The notes under the pieces: model-generated
Databases searched by the model: none
What the model saw: the letters and a program-made list of their open reading frames with translations, nothing else
Told to the model about the DNA's origin: nothing
Assembly: GCA_022695795.1 (NCBI GenBank)
Contig: MU404208.1
Coordinates: 1-64,000 of the forward strand
From: Biscogniauxia marginata
Taxonomy: Eukaryota > Ascomycota > Sordariomycetes > Xylariales > Xylariaceae
Reading direction: 5' to 3'
Length of the DNA: 64,000 nt
Shown here: one piece after another, positions 23,399 to 36,000 of the stretch
Numbering within the stretch: the first letter of the stretch is position 1
Layout: every line of letters begins with the position of its first letter
Position numbers and translations under genes: made by a program

Positions 23399-23997
23399 TA
23401 TTACAAGGGGTTAGCCATGGGGTGGCTAGTTATATATAACAGGATTAGAGCCTTGGATTTCACGTTTATAGGTGAAATCGCTGACCTTTTGGGGTTGTTG
23501 GCGTAGTGGCTATAAGGCACCGTTGTGACAATTATTTCACTTAACGAGTAGGTGTATAAGGGTCGCTTGTTTAAACTAGCTTTAAAGCGAGTGGTTGCGA
23601 AAAGGAGGTACGAGGTACGAATGTTTAGAAATCGGGATGGTTTTAGAGTCGTATTATATCGTCTCGAGCGATAAGCTAATAGACGCTGCCGTGGAGTGTT
23701 AATTCGTTAAACCTTAATATGTGCTTATAAGGTACGGTACGCTAGGCTTACGAGGCTAGGTAAGTACCTTAGGGGATTTAATAATTCACTTATCGTATTA
23801 AAGTCCACTTTAATATATCTCTTAGCTTTTAGCGATTTGGGGACGAATCGTATAAAGAGGATAGTTGTTATAAGGGGTTAGTTACGAGGTGGCTAACTAT
23901 ATATAACAAGATTAAAGCTTTAGATTTTACTCTTATAAGTGAAATCGCTGACCTTTTAGGGTTATTAACGCAGCGGTTACAAGGCACCGTTATAACA
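23399..23997 (+). mobile_element. Miniature LTR retroelement (TRIM-like), 599 bp, TSD TCGTT
   Basis: Two direct terminal repeats of about 132 bp (23399-23531 and 23866-23997) flank 334 bp of internal sequence with no reading frame. The right repeat begins TGTTATAA and ends TTATAACA, the short inverted termini typical of LTRs. The left begins TATTACAA, differing by G-to-A and T/C changes. The whole unit is bracketed by TCGTT on both sides (23394-23398 and 23998-24002), an exact 5-bp target-site duplication. A purine-rich AAAGAGGATAG directly precedes the right repeat, where a polypurine tract is expected. The size and missing coding region match terminal-repeat retrotransposons in miniature, or a heavily deleted element, needing proteins from elsewhere. 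The primer-binding site could not be assigned. Confidence 0.8.
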
Positions 23998-24426
23998 TCG
24001 TTATATGAAATTAAAGGTTTAGTTTTTTTCGATTTATTTTATATCATGTTTACGTAATAAGAGGTTTATTATCGCGATAATATAACTTAAACAAAAAAGA
24101 AATAATTAATTATTTAAGTTAATAATATGTTAAATAATTATTATTTCTTTATAAAACGTAAATTCTTAAATATTTAGTTTTATAATTAATTATATAAATA
24201 TATTATTATTTCGCTTTTATAATGTTATATAAAAAACATCGTAAAATGTCGTTAATTTATAATAATTTATTTTTAAATAATATTGTTTATATTTAATTAT
24301 ACGAGTTATTCGAGTTTTTATTAATATTATTAAGTTTTAAAATAAATAAATAATTATTTTTTAATTATTTTAATTTAAAAAATATAAATATAGTTTTATA
24401 CGTTTTAATAATAATAATAAATATAT

Positions 24427-26408
24427 TAATGTATTATATAAACAAGTAAACGAAACAAGCTTATAAACGAAATTTTATAATTATTATACTTTTAACTATT
24501 AAAAATTATTTGCGTTATATCGAAATTAACTAATAATTACTATTATTTAAATTGTCTTATTTAGCTTTATACTTTAAAAACCAAATACCTTTTTTATATT
24601 AAGTATTCGGTTTTTTAAAATATAATTTATATTATTTAATTAAAAATTAATATATTTATTATTATTTTTAAAACGCGTAAAATTATAATTATAATTTTAT
24701 TTTTTTATTTTTTTATATTAATTAATTTAATTTAATAACTAAAAATATTATTTAAAACTTAAATTAATTATATTATTACTTATAAATAACGCTATTTAAA
24801 TATTAGTTTTTATTAATTATTAAAAATTTACGATGTTTTTAATATTATATTACAACGACAATTTAAAAATATATTTACGTAATTAATTATTATATTAAAT
24901 TTCTAAAAATTTATACTTTATAAAAAAGTTATAATCGTTTAACATATTATTAACTTAAATAATTAATTATTTTTTTCCGTTTTTATTACGTTACCGAGAT
25001 AATAAATATCTTATTACGCGATTACGACGCGAGGCGCGTTAAATAAAATTAAGCCTTTAATTTTATATAGCGATAAAAAACCCTTTAAACGCGCTTAAAT
25101 AAATAAATAATTAATTAAAAAGCTTTTTATAAAGACTTAAATATATATTAAAAATAATATAAAATAATATATAATATAATTACAAAATATAATATTTAAA
25201 AAGAAAATATATATAATTTTAACGAGATAAAATTTATAATTAAAATGATTATTAAAATTAATATAATTATAATAAAATTAATAAAATAATCGAGAATAAA
25301 TTATAATTATTTAAATTATAATATATTATTTTAATAAAAAATATTTTACTTCGTAATATTATAATAACTTATTATTATTAAAAAGTAAAATTATAATATT
25401 AAATAATAATTAAATTATAAATAAGTTTAATATGGATTTTATAAAGCATTTTTATAAATACACGAAAAAGAAAATAAAAAAAAATATATATATTTTTTAA
25501 TTTTAAATAATTATAAAAGTTATTATTTTATTAACTTTAAAAATTATTATTATAAAAAATATCGTTATATTTTATATATTTTAATATTTTAAAATAAATA
25601 TGTAATAATTATTTATAAAGTTTAATAAATCGTTATTATATTTATATTATATAAAAACTTTTTAATTAACTTTATAAAAGCTTTTATTATTATAATAACT
25701 ATTTTAAATATATAAATTAAATTTCGCGTAATTAAATTAGTTTTTTTTAATTTAAAAAAAGTTATTATTATATTATTTTTTATATAAAAAGCGTATATAT
25801 TCTTTTTTAACCTCGATATAAATTAAGTATTTTAAAAAATTAAAAAATTAATAATAACTCGTAAAGTGTTTTTATAATTTAATTATATTATAAATAAAAT
25901 TAAAGGTATTAAAAATTTTTTTTATAAATATTATAAATACTTATAATTAATTTATAAAGATTATTTTAATATTAATATATAAAGTGTTTTTATTACGAAA
26001 TAAAATTACTCGTTTTCGGGAAATAAATTACATTTTTAATAAGCGATATAAAACTAAAAATAAGTAATTACAAATAAGAGAATTATTTAATATAAAAAAA
26101 GGTTAATTTTATAAGTTAAAAAAATAATATTATAATTAATAATAAAAAAAGGAAACCTTAAAAAAGAGTAATAATTAAGCGAAAACGATATAATATATAT
26201 ATTTATATAGCGAATAATTAATAATATTTATATAATAAATAAAAAGGTATTTAGTTTTTAAAGTATAAAGCTAAATAAGATAATTTAAATAATAAAAATT
26301 ATTAATTAATTTCGATGTGACGTAAATAATTTTTAATGATTAAAAGTATAATAACTATGAAATTTCGTTCACGAGCTTATTTTATTTATTTACTTATATG
26401 GTACGTTA
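24427..26408. mobile_element. ~2-kb element with long terminal inverted repeats, copy A
   Basis: Left end TAATGTATTATATAAAC and right end TATATGGTACGTTA are inverted. The complementarity extends for about 170 bp, through AAATTATTTGCGTTATATCG and GCTTTATACTTTAAAAAC near the left and their complements near the right. Homologous interiors occur at 48910-50947 and 57460-59063. Heavily AT-mutated; coding content not recoverable by eye. The outer ~45 bp match MITE copy 3, suggesting the MITEs are derivatives that share the ends. Confidence 0.7.
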
Positions 26409-26531
26409 TTTATAAATTAATTAATTTAAATTACGCGTTAAAAAACTAAATATTTAATATAAAAAAGGTATTTAATTTTTAAAGTGTAAAAAAAAATCGA
26501 TTTTTTTTAATTAAATTAATTAAATTATTTA

Positions 26532-26967
26532 TAACATACTATATAAGTAAATAAATAAAACAAGCTTATAAACGAAATAGTTTCTTATATAAAATCGACT
26601 TTTTCGAAAATTTATAACTTTACTTATAAAAATCGGAAATATTTTAAACCTTTTTTCTAGTTATATAACTATATAATTTAATTAAATTCAAATTCAAAAA
26701 AATATAAAAATATAAAATATAAAGAAAACACGTTAAAACTAAAATTATAATAAAATGTATAGACTTTTTTACGTATTTTTTTATATTTTTTATATATTTT
26801 TTTGAATTTTACTTTAATTAAATTATATAGTTATATAACTAAAAAAAAGGTTTAAAATATTTCCGATTTTTATAAGTAAAGTTATAAATTTTCGAAAAAG
26901 TCGATTTTATATAAAAAACTATTTTATTCGCGAGCTTGTTTTATTTATTTGCTTATATAGTACGTTA
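26532..26967. mobile_element. Palindromic MITE-like element, copy 3
   Basis: Left end TAACATACTATATAAG and right end CTTATATAGTACGTTA, with inverted arms around 26590-26665 and 26860-26920 (ATAAAATCGACTTTTTCG and complement). It lies about 120 bp from the end of copy A of the larger TIR element. Its first ~45 bp (through AAGCTTATAAACGAAAT) match that element's left end. Confidence 0.7.
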
Positions 26968-27030
26968 TAATTATTAAAATAATTATAATTTTAAATAATG
27001 TTTAAAAATAACTATATATTCACTTAGATA

Positions 27031-27326
27031 TTAAAACTTCATTTTATTTTAAGCTTTTCATCGGCCGCATAGGGTGGGTCCTAGGCCGATCTACCTATTA
27101 TCTGCTATCGGCCTACCCGTACCTCTGCGATGACGGATAATGCCACCTTCACCTTCGCGGCTCATTTGGCATTTGATAGTTGGCATCTTTCGTCTTGCCA
27201 CTCGTCTCCTATCAACACCACCCTCCTTATCATCACCGCCATCACCAGTAGACCTCGGTGTATGCAACTATCGTTGTTCATATCCATCTTTGTCCATGTG
27301 ACATATTCCTGAACAAAGCGGCACCA
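27031..27326. promoter_or_regulatory. Presumed promoter and leader of the Yos9 gene
   Basis: Normal-composition stretch between the AT island and the yos9 start codon. It contains CA/CT-rich segments and several out-of-frame ATGs but no TATA-like element I would defend. Placement as promoter rests on position only. Confidence 0.35.
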
Positions 27327-28894
27327 ATGCGCCGTCTCCCATTGCTTTTCTGGAGCTGGTCACAGCTCCAGCTCCAGCTCTGCCGAGCTCGCCAACCCGG
27401 CTTTAGCATTCACCACGATCTTCTAGCATACCCTCAGGTATATAAAGCTGTTTTCCCTTCCTAGCCTACGATCGCCATACTGATGACCGGCCTATCAAGT
27501 TTGAGGTAGTATTTTCAGAATCATACATCTCCGAACCTGAAGCCCAGGCCCTTGTTGAGAAGTCGGATCCTTCTCATCCTAACTACGAAGCCGATTTCAC
27601 GAGTCAAACCGATCTCGCGACGAAAATCCATGCTGCCAAGGCCGCAAACGATGCCGAATTTGAGGATCATCACGAGTATAGAACGACCGAGACGTACGAG
27701 ATCATGAGCATGCCACCTCTTCGTTACCTTTGTGCCATACCAATCATAGACCCCCCCCCTGCCCCGAACAAGACAGCGACCGAGCTGGCCAAAGCTGAGG
27801 AAGCACGGGAAATGGAGAGGGCATCGGCTCATGGCTGGGACCTTGTTAATGGCCTTGATGGCAACTGTCTTTACTACATGTCGGGTTGGTGGAGCTACCG
27901 TTTCTGTTACGGCCACGACGTCGTCCAATTTCACGCTCTTCCCGCGAGTGTGAAGAGCGGCCCGCCCGTACGAGACCCGAATACGGCTGAGTATGTGCTG
28001 GGAAGAGTCCCTGATCCTCATCTGGCCTCGCGCTCCTCTCGACGTGGCCAATCGAATCAACAGAACCACCAAGGGCAGTCGGCTGGTGCAGCACCTCCCA
28101 ACACGGAGCTACAAGTGAAGGGCGATCAGCGGTATCTTGTTCAGAAGATGACTGATGGTACTATCTGCGATCTGACAGGGCGCGAACGGACAATCGAGGT
28201 ACAATACCACTGCAGCCCAGGCACCACGCAAGACCGCATTGGTTGGATTAAGGAGGTGACCACATGTGCATACCTGATGTTGGTCAATACACCACGTCTC
28301 TGTGTCGACGTAGCATTTCAACCTCCAAAGGAGGAGATAGCCAACATCATCAGCTGCAGGGCTATTGTGCCAGAGGCGGAGCGAGCCGAATGGCATGCAC
28401 GTAAAACGTTAGAGGCGCAGGCTGCCATGGTAGGCCAACCCAAGGAAGCAGCGAAGACACCGATCACTATTGGAGGCATAGTTGTTGGAGGACGACGGAT
28501 TCTTGGCAAAGGAGAAGATGGCAAGGAGGCACCCAAACTTTCACCACCGCGGAATTATCGCGGCGGAAGTCTCGGGCCATTGATTGAAGTTGTTGCTCAG
28601 GGAACTAGCAAAGATGAGGGCGGCAAAGTTGAGATTCTGACTGACGAGGAGCTTGCGCAGCTGGATCTTAGTCCGGATGTAATCGAAGAATTGAAAAAGG
28701 AGCTGCAGAAGCTTGCAGGTGATAGAGGCTGGAAACTCGAAGTTGTGGAAGTACCAGGTGACCCTCGGGAGATTCGTGGGGTGGTTGATGACGATGCCGA
28801 AAGAGGGGATGAAGACCAGGGAGCAGATGAAGAGGGTGAAGAGGGAAGCACGGGAACAGGCAGCGAAGAGAAGTTCTTCAAGGAGGAACTTTAA
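27327..28894 (+). CDS. yos9: OS-9/Yos9 homologue, ER-associated degradation lectin
   Basis: Luminal ER lectin that reads trimmed N-glycans on misfolded glycoproteins and passes them to the Hrd1 ubiquitin-ligase complex. Exons 27327-27437 and 27500-28894 with a 62-bp intron (GTATAT donor, ATCAAG acceptor), 501 aa. Residues 1 to about 20 form a signal peptide rich in Leu. The PGFSIHHDLLAYPQ and FEVVFSESYIS segments at the junction are typical of the family. The mannose-6-phosphate-receptor-homology domain covers about 155-305. It shows GNCLYYMSGWWSYRFCYG with the sugar-contacting Trp pair (167-168), then YHCSP, IGWIKEVTTCAY (Glu289, Tyr295) and Cys305. The C-terminal third is acidic and low-complexity. 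The last four residues are KEEL, an HDEL/KDEL-like retrieval signal. The start was chosen because it gives the signal peptide. Confidence 0.93.
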
Positions 28895-31259
28895 GATACC
28901 AAAATAGCATTGTCACATGGCAAATGACATTATTCGAGGGATAGTGGAAATTGATTATTATCTTTCTAGGTGTTCGTTTCTGCGAGCTACTAATATGTAA
29001 GATATTTCTAACGTCCTATCACCTCGTCGCCTGGGGGGCCCTCTCCCCGACGCCAGTTTAATACTTGTTTCGAACTCTTGCAAGTTTCTCAGTCTCAGAA
29101 AACAGAGCCTCTTTGTCGATCTGCTTACTACTTCTAGTCGTTGTTGTGCAAATCGTCACAAGCCATCCCGCAATCCGTGTTGTAGAAATATATGTTAGAA
29201 TCAGCTACTGTAATAGAAGTACGAGCAGATTGGCAACTCGCATCGCCGGACGTCCCATACTAAGTGTGGCTTGCTTCCACTCCCCTTTGGTCGTGCAGTC
29301 GATAATTATGGTAGCTAGCAGCCCCCCCTTTGTCGTTCAAAAAAAGAAATGCTTTCTAGATTTGTCAGGGGGGTCGGAGGAAGTCAGGCCAATGGCGAGA
29401 ACATGGTAGCGGGGGCAAACGGGAGTGCGAGGTGGGCCTTGTAAGGCGGTACGCGATACGCAAACCAGCCTGTAGACGACGGGTGGATGGATGAGCGATG
29501 TCCATACCTACCTACCCGGTAGGCAAACCGGCCACGAGGGGTGTAAGAAAAGCGAACAGGTCTAACAAACTTGACACTTAGCTAGGTTATAGAAGTTGAA
29601 GACCTGAACATATAGAACGTTGCTATTAACCTTTGCACGTCTGATTTGTGTCTGGTAGACACCTAACAACGAAATTCAAGATTGCACAGTCGAACGTCAA
29701 GGCTGCCATTTGTGATCAAGTGAATGCTAAGCTGAGCATTATCAGCTCTGCGAAGGGCATTATCCCCAGAGTTACTGCTGGTCTGATGCAAACTACCCCT
29801 ATTAGGTGCAACACAGATACCTACCCTTGTTACAATGTAAGACATGCGCTGAGTATGCCTCACATGTTCCAATGTACACAGTGCCAAACGCCAAGTATTT
29901 AATTCAGCCCAATGCAAACCAGGTATAGGTGAAGCTGACCCTCGGTTGAGTCAAGCCAGCAGAAAATCTACCGAGTAGTATAACAGCCTTGTAAATCTGG
30001 CCAATGCAATGTCAATATGATTCTGCCTGGAAATAGTGCAATAATTCCAACTGGGAAGATAGTCGAGTCGATTAGTCCTCCTAGGAAGGTCTAGTAACTG
30101 GTCTGCAAGTTGACCCCTGACAATACCTGGCCAAAGTAACGTCACAGACAATCTCGGCATAGACATGGAGGAGCCTCCCGTGTATGACCATAACTCTAAG
30201 GATCGAGATTCGAGTGTACAGATGCCACCAGTGATTCCCTCTCGTATTTCTACTTTCAAATTAAAAACTAGAACCTTGAGGAGTATTTTACCCGGCGTGC
30301 AAGCATATGAGCAACCTAACGTTGCCCTCTAGTCACGGCAAGACGCTAACATAATTCACTACGATGAAAGGAAGCGTATATTTTTGATCGTCATAATAGC
30401 CATATGAAATTACTGATAGCTTTTTATCGCGATGCGTCTAATATACAAACATACGACTTGTCTTATGTAATTAAATACGTCCTTACATACATGCCATGAT
30501 GCTAGTAGTCCGCGATGAGGTTATAAGATATTCGGAACATGTATATTCCAAATATGGCCTCTATCTTACATACTACAGCTAGGCCAGGTGTACTCACTTT
30601 TGGAGGAAAATTTATTTTACCAGAAGCTCTACATCGTCAAAGGCGACCACGAAAGGGCACAGCATTAGAACTGCCTCAGAAGTGAAAATTATAAAGTCAT
30701 CTATATATTCATTTCAGTCATACTAAGCGAAGCTCTGTAAAATCGTGAAACCCTCGGTACAAGAACACGTGAGTTGCAGCTAGCCTAGAAGAGACATCAA
30801 AAAGAGACTTGTTACTGAGAAACTGTGGGTCTAAAGGCTAAGAAATTACTACTATTCGCTATCGAGGCCTCGAGTTTTAAAAAGCACATACGATATAATA
30901 ATGGGGCAATAATGGGCAATACTGACTCTCATTCCTAGTTGGCAGTTGTGATTGGGAACACTAGTATCTGTAGTAAACTACATAGGCAAGTCTAGCACTT
31001 ACTCGTTACCAGCGATTTAACCTAAGCGATAAACCGCGAATAGAGGCTATATATTCCATTCTTAGTCACGCAGGACCATTTATTTAGACTGTTAGCAAGG
31101 AACCATGTGGAATATTGAATACTCCTAACCTATATGCGTACGATCGAGTTGTCGCTAATAGTGCGTGTTATCCGACCCACCTAACCCCTTTTCCCCTTTA
31201 AGTTCAGCACCAAGTGAGCTATGATAATGCATTAGCAACGATGCGTCGTACGTCAGTAT
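28895..31259. other. Gene-poor intergenic
   Basis: 3' flank of yos9 and beyond. Short open frames in all directions, including one at 29065-29409 with a hydrophobic start, lack splice partners or family resemblance. Contains TACCTACC-type short repeats near 29507. Confidence 0.5.
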
Positions 31260-33060
31260 AGGCCAGGAAGAGGTGTTATGCCGGAAATGTATGTTCTGGA
31301 TCTTGTTCGTGACGGAAAGGGGCTTTGCTATCTTGAGAAACAAGCCACCCTGAGGAAGATACCGAGCTTGCTAAGTACAGGTCATAGATATGAGGCCCGG
31401 AAATTCATTATAGGGTTTATGAAACTTGTCGAGAGTTATGTGCCACTCGACGAGAGCTTTGTCAACGCCTGGAATGATGGAAGCGACTCGAGGGTGTCGA
31501 TCTCCACATACCGTAACCTACAGAAGAAACTTGCACAGCCACCGGACTTGATATCACGGCCAAACAGGTAAAGCCTGCCCAGGGTGACTAATCTGGTTGA
31601 TTTGTATGAAGGAGACAGAGAGAAAAATGTTGAGGAACCAGAGCCGACGGTAATCCATAAGGTCGACCTGCTTATGGCGCAGAAGTGATAGCGTTTGATT
31701 GTGTAGCAGTCTTCGTTCCGACAGGGGCTGTTGTCAATGGCGGCGTCAGACGAGAGCATGAAATTCGCGTTCACTCTCTACAAAGCGCGAGATACGGCCT
31801 CAATCCCTCATTCACTACCGAGTTCGGCTATAGAAATTCACGGCATGGGGATATTTGCAAAGATATTTGAGGTTAGGGACTTGGTGTGTCAAGCGAGTGA
31901 AGTTATCAGCTAAGTTGTAAATATTTAAACTATTTGCTGAAGTATTTCGAATGTACTAACTGATAATGGATTCGTAGTTTAGTAGGAGCGTATGAATCTA
32001 GATCTAGCATCTCTGGTAGGTCTTTCAGTGGTGCCATAGCTGGCACTGTAGGAATGGATTTCGTAGGTGGCGAAATGGGACTTCTCTACTAGAGGGGGAG
32101 AGTCGGCGTAAAGACGGATCCTATTCATTTTTTCGTGAAGACGCTGAGCCTGAGCCCGAATAGCCGGATAAAGTTCACAGAAAAGCTGCTAATGCTTGCT
32201 GGAAAGACACCCGGTGGAACGAGGACGGCGCTCAGCCCGGCCTTGTCTTCACATACGACCTCAAGCTCTGGGACTGAAGCAAGCTGGGTTGGAGGCAGAG
32301 CCGTTGCTAGATAAGTTACTGATGAAAGAGATGTTGATGAGGTTATTAGCGCCTTGAATCTAAGCAATATGCAGTTTACTAGAGATACGCACACGGCTAA
32401 CGACATTCACTCTACTACAGTCCTTGGAAACCCCTTATTTAGATCAGGTACGGAAATGAACATAGGTATTGGTATTGGAGGGAGTTTAATTACAAATGGT
32501 AAAATGCCAAACGATCCGGGTTGACAAGTTTATCAACTTCTTCATATACTAGCACAACCGACTGGAGCAATTGGAAGCGGTATACTCGCGGCAGCGAACT
32601 CTCAAGACACTGGCTTGTCATCGGGAATAGTGGCAGGATCGTCATCACCTGGGGCATTCATAGGTGGCGACACTGGTGTGATAACACATAATGACTATGC
32701 CGATCGAAGGGAGGTAAGCGGCCACCGGACTATGACTGCTAATTTTCCTGCAAGTGGCATACTGAGAGTTTAATGGAACTTATCGGCATGCATTTAAGTT
32801 AACGGACGGGAGGGTTTGTATCAACATCTACGCGCTACAGGGGCATATACTGGACATGGCTAGGAACGAGAGACTCAGCTTACGAATCTTTTGCGCTGTA
32901 TTTTGTTACTTACATACCAGTATGACTGGATTCTTTACTGACAACGCTTTTGAGTCACTCCAGTATTACCTTCGCTCGACAGGCCGCTCATGATTTAGTT
33001 AAGTGTTACTGTAGTATCTTCATATCCGCACCACTCTTACCGGAATCCCAACGGAATGAC
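31260..33060 (+). pseudogene. Unrecognised gene broken by C-to-T-type stop codons
   Basis: Two long stretches stay in one frame with very few stops. The first (31278-31871) reads past TAA at 31569, TGA and TAG near 31687-31692, and TAG near 31710. It contains EARKFIIGFMKLVESYVPLD, TNLVDLYEGDREKNVEEPEP and ESMKFAFTLYKARDTASIPH. A branch-like TACTAAC and an acceptor TTCGTAG occur at 31954-31977. The second stretch (31979 to about 32770) is interrupted only by TAG near 32089, TAA at 32312 and TGA near 32522. It contains SRSSISGRSFSGAIAGTVGM, DVDEVISALNLSNMQFTRDT and a Gly-rich tail. A further open piece follows to about 33000. All stops can arise from CAA, CAG, CGA or TGG by transitions. Family unknown; the exact splice phase does not fit cleanly. 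Confidence 0.45.
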
Positions 33061-36000
33061 GGATGATGACATGATATACCTGTATATCGCCACGTAGCGC
33101 ATGCCTTCGTATTTTTGCGGGGGATCATGTCTCAGAGGGGATATCGGTTGAACGAGCAATGCTTGAAGAACACGGTGTATGTATGTTTCGGCTTCACGAA
33201 AGACACCTGTATGCATGTGGGTAAATAGAAGCATACTGCCATATAGGGCCTTGAACATGAGCGCTACTACCCACATCGTGTAGCTAGAGGGAGAGATATA
33301 TGCATCCATGAGATATATTTTGCTGCCGTATGAGCGGGGGCTGGTATTCATTGGACGGAGGAACTCTATCTCCAGTATCTGGAAGAACATTAGCCAGACT
33401 AATCAATCGGCTCACGATCCACCCGGCGTCTACCTAATATATGTATGGCTTATGCTATGTATATGCCTTAACACATATTCTGGGCCCTGGTATGAGCGGT
33501 GATTAGACAAAGCTGTCTTCAAGAATTACATAGTTTACGTAGTCTTCGTCTCACGTTCTCGAGCTGGTGTTGTATCTGAGATAGTCGACGTATGGGCTAA
33601 GAGGGTAAAATGGATAGGGGTGAATAGATAATCTGTATTGTAACTGCGTACTGAATATACATATTATATATATTAACGAAGATAGGGCACGATGCCATGC
33701 TTTAGGCATAGATTAAACCCTAGTGTAACTGACTGGGGAGAACGTCCCAAAACTTGGCTTAGGGACAATCTACCGAACTCATATTATATGGTGCCTAGGA
33801 TATGGATTTCATAAGAGAGATATGGGTACTAATGATATGATAAGACTATATTGAGCAATTTGAGTTGAATTACATCTTCTACTGCGTACTGCGCGTATGG
33901 GAACATACGATAAAGTTTCAATGTGAAACTGTTGAGAGACTGCACTTGTAGAAGAACCGATGCCCACCTAATACCTATTCGACATGTACTGATACTACAG
34001 ATCGCGGATTTCTCATGAGGATATCATACAGAGTCATCTCCATGCCGCATTGCCATGCTTGAGTTAAGTGATCTAAAAACGTTTGTAACCAGTACGTAGA
34101 TTCGTGGAGCCATATATGTACATTGAATCGTTTAAGCAACTAAATGCCCTCCTACGAGGAGAAAACTAGATGATTACCTCTGATTACCGATTTATTTTAT
34201 TCGCGATGGAGGCATCCCGAGGATAGTTATTATAGACACCCGAGTACTTACTTGTTAGTAGCGTAAAGTTTGTTCGACTGGGGTGCTGCTGCTATTGTTG
34301 CACATATATTAACAAGACATAATACCGATGAAGAGTAACCGATACTTGTGTACAAAAATAGTAAGGCTACTTTTATGATCGGGGTCTTAGACTCCAAGAA
34401 TGAACAGCAGCAGAAGAGAGGTTGGGTAACTCTGAACGTGGACGTATTGTTATCATCGCGTCCCCAACGACGAATAACTAGAACTACCAATATTTCACGA
34501 TCCTAGGCATGGTAGGTTTAGCAAGTGGCGGCAGCCGGAGATTACCACAGCATGGGAGGTAGCAGGCGTAATTGGCCAATTGAGTCTCATCATGCCCTGT
34601 CCTTGCCCTGTCCTTGCGGCTAGGAAGCCGCTCGAGAGACGAACGCCTTGGAATCTGCAAGCTCTTTAATACAATTCAAGGGAAGCAAGCGTGCTCTGGT
34701 TGCGTGACACACCATAGACTTGCACAGTTATGTATGTACCTAGCAGAGAGGCATGTGATCGCGACATGTTGTAGAGATAGTCATAATCCTACGAAGTTGT
34801 ATCGACGCTTTGACCGAAGAACATATTCGTACAGCAATAAGAAAAGCGATTCGGTGAGATCAGCAACAAGATCTACTGTGCCTAGGCAAAGTAGAGTCCA
34901 CACATGCGAGGCATGCAGACGACGCTTATCGGCTTCTGACAGGCAGAGGCAAGCATTGACAGGTCTAGGATCGCGCACGCGCACACCCACACACACACAC
35001 GCTCGTTGCTAGTTTCAAAACATTCCGGCTTACCCAATGACATCGTATATCACGCCGTTGGAGTAATGGAATGCCAAAAGGCTAGGTAAGATGAACTTGT
35101 GTGTGATGAACGGTAACACCGTGACGACAGAGGTTTCGCAGCTCCAGATCCGCCCCTATTCTTCGCTCTGGCTGGGCGATTTTTCCTTTTCTTTTATCAC
35201 ACTGCAACCTTCAAGAGACTTATCACAGTGCTTCAAACCAATCATATGAGATCCCGGCGCCGTGGAAGCCAGGGCTGCACAGGGATCTGTCTATTTACAT
35301 AGTTTCGTGCAGTCACCTATAGACAGGGGGCCCTGATCGACCAGCGACGCCTCTTAACCGTCTTAGATGGCCCTGGGTGTCCGGATCGACATTCGTCAGA
35401 GTGGCCCCCAGCCGGAGTAAGTACCTACCTACCTACCTTCTCGCACATTATGCTACCTTATATGATGGGCAGAACTGGGAATTGACTGATTGGAACAGGA
35501 TCAAGGAGATGAGCATCAGAGGTTGTATCATGTTCAGCTTATATATATAAGTCTTACAACAGTGCCCTTATGCTAAAGTCAAGTTAGATGACCTGGACAG
35601 TATGTACGGAATAAGTACATGAATGTTCCAAGCGGATACTATAATAGGAACAATATTCCATGCTAATGTCGTGTTCCTTGCAGAGGGCTACAGCGCCCGT
35701 TTAACCCCGGCCCTCTTAGATCCCGACGTGAAGGCACCGGGCAGCAAGGCCCTGGAAATGCCCTAACCTAGACTAATGCACGACCTGCTCGTGGTCCGGG
35801 CAGTGCACCGTACAGCAGCCAGACAGTCAGAGAAGTCTGAAGCCTATCCTTCCATATCTCCTTACATACAATGGGAGGAAGCTGGTGTGTTAGTTCTCCC
35901 CATCGATTCTGTTCGGAACGGGTGCTTGCTTTTTTAATTACTTTCCCTTCTCTAAGCTCTCTTTCTCCCCTACAACTACATCGCAGCTAATGAACCCTGA

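Larger units (their letters stand above)
20930..27030. repeat. Large AT-rich RIP-degraded island 3
   Basis: About 6.1 kb of A/T-dominated sequence between normal-composition flanks. It holds two MITE copies, a ~2-kb TIR element and a TIR-end fragment at 21560. It also holds a solo LTR and a 599-bp miniature LTR element that keep visibly higher GC. The only open frame of note (23066-23272) is low-complexity and not credible. The next gene starts 297 bp after its right edge. Confidence 0.9.

Noticed and set aside
23495..23531. tRNA A-box-like TGGCGTAGTGG in the LTR, suggesting a SINE
   Set aside because: No B-box at the expected distance, and the sequence is explained by the LTR with TSDs.
27521..28072. 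183-codon minus-strand frame opposite yos9
   Set aside because: Shadow of the MRH-encoding exon; no motif or start context.
29065..29409. ORF with a hydrophobic N-terminus resembling a signal peptide
   Set aside because: No conserved cysteines or domain, ends without a family-like tail, and no upstream or downstream exon; likely chance.
34614..35012. 132-codon plus-strand ORF ending in a CA microsatellite
   Set aside because: No recognisable domain; its C-terminus is encoded by a simple repeat.
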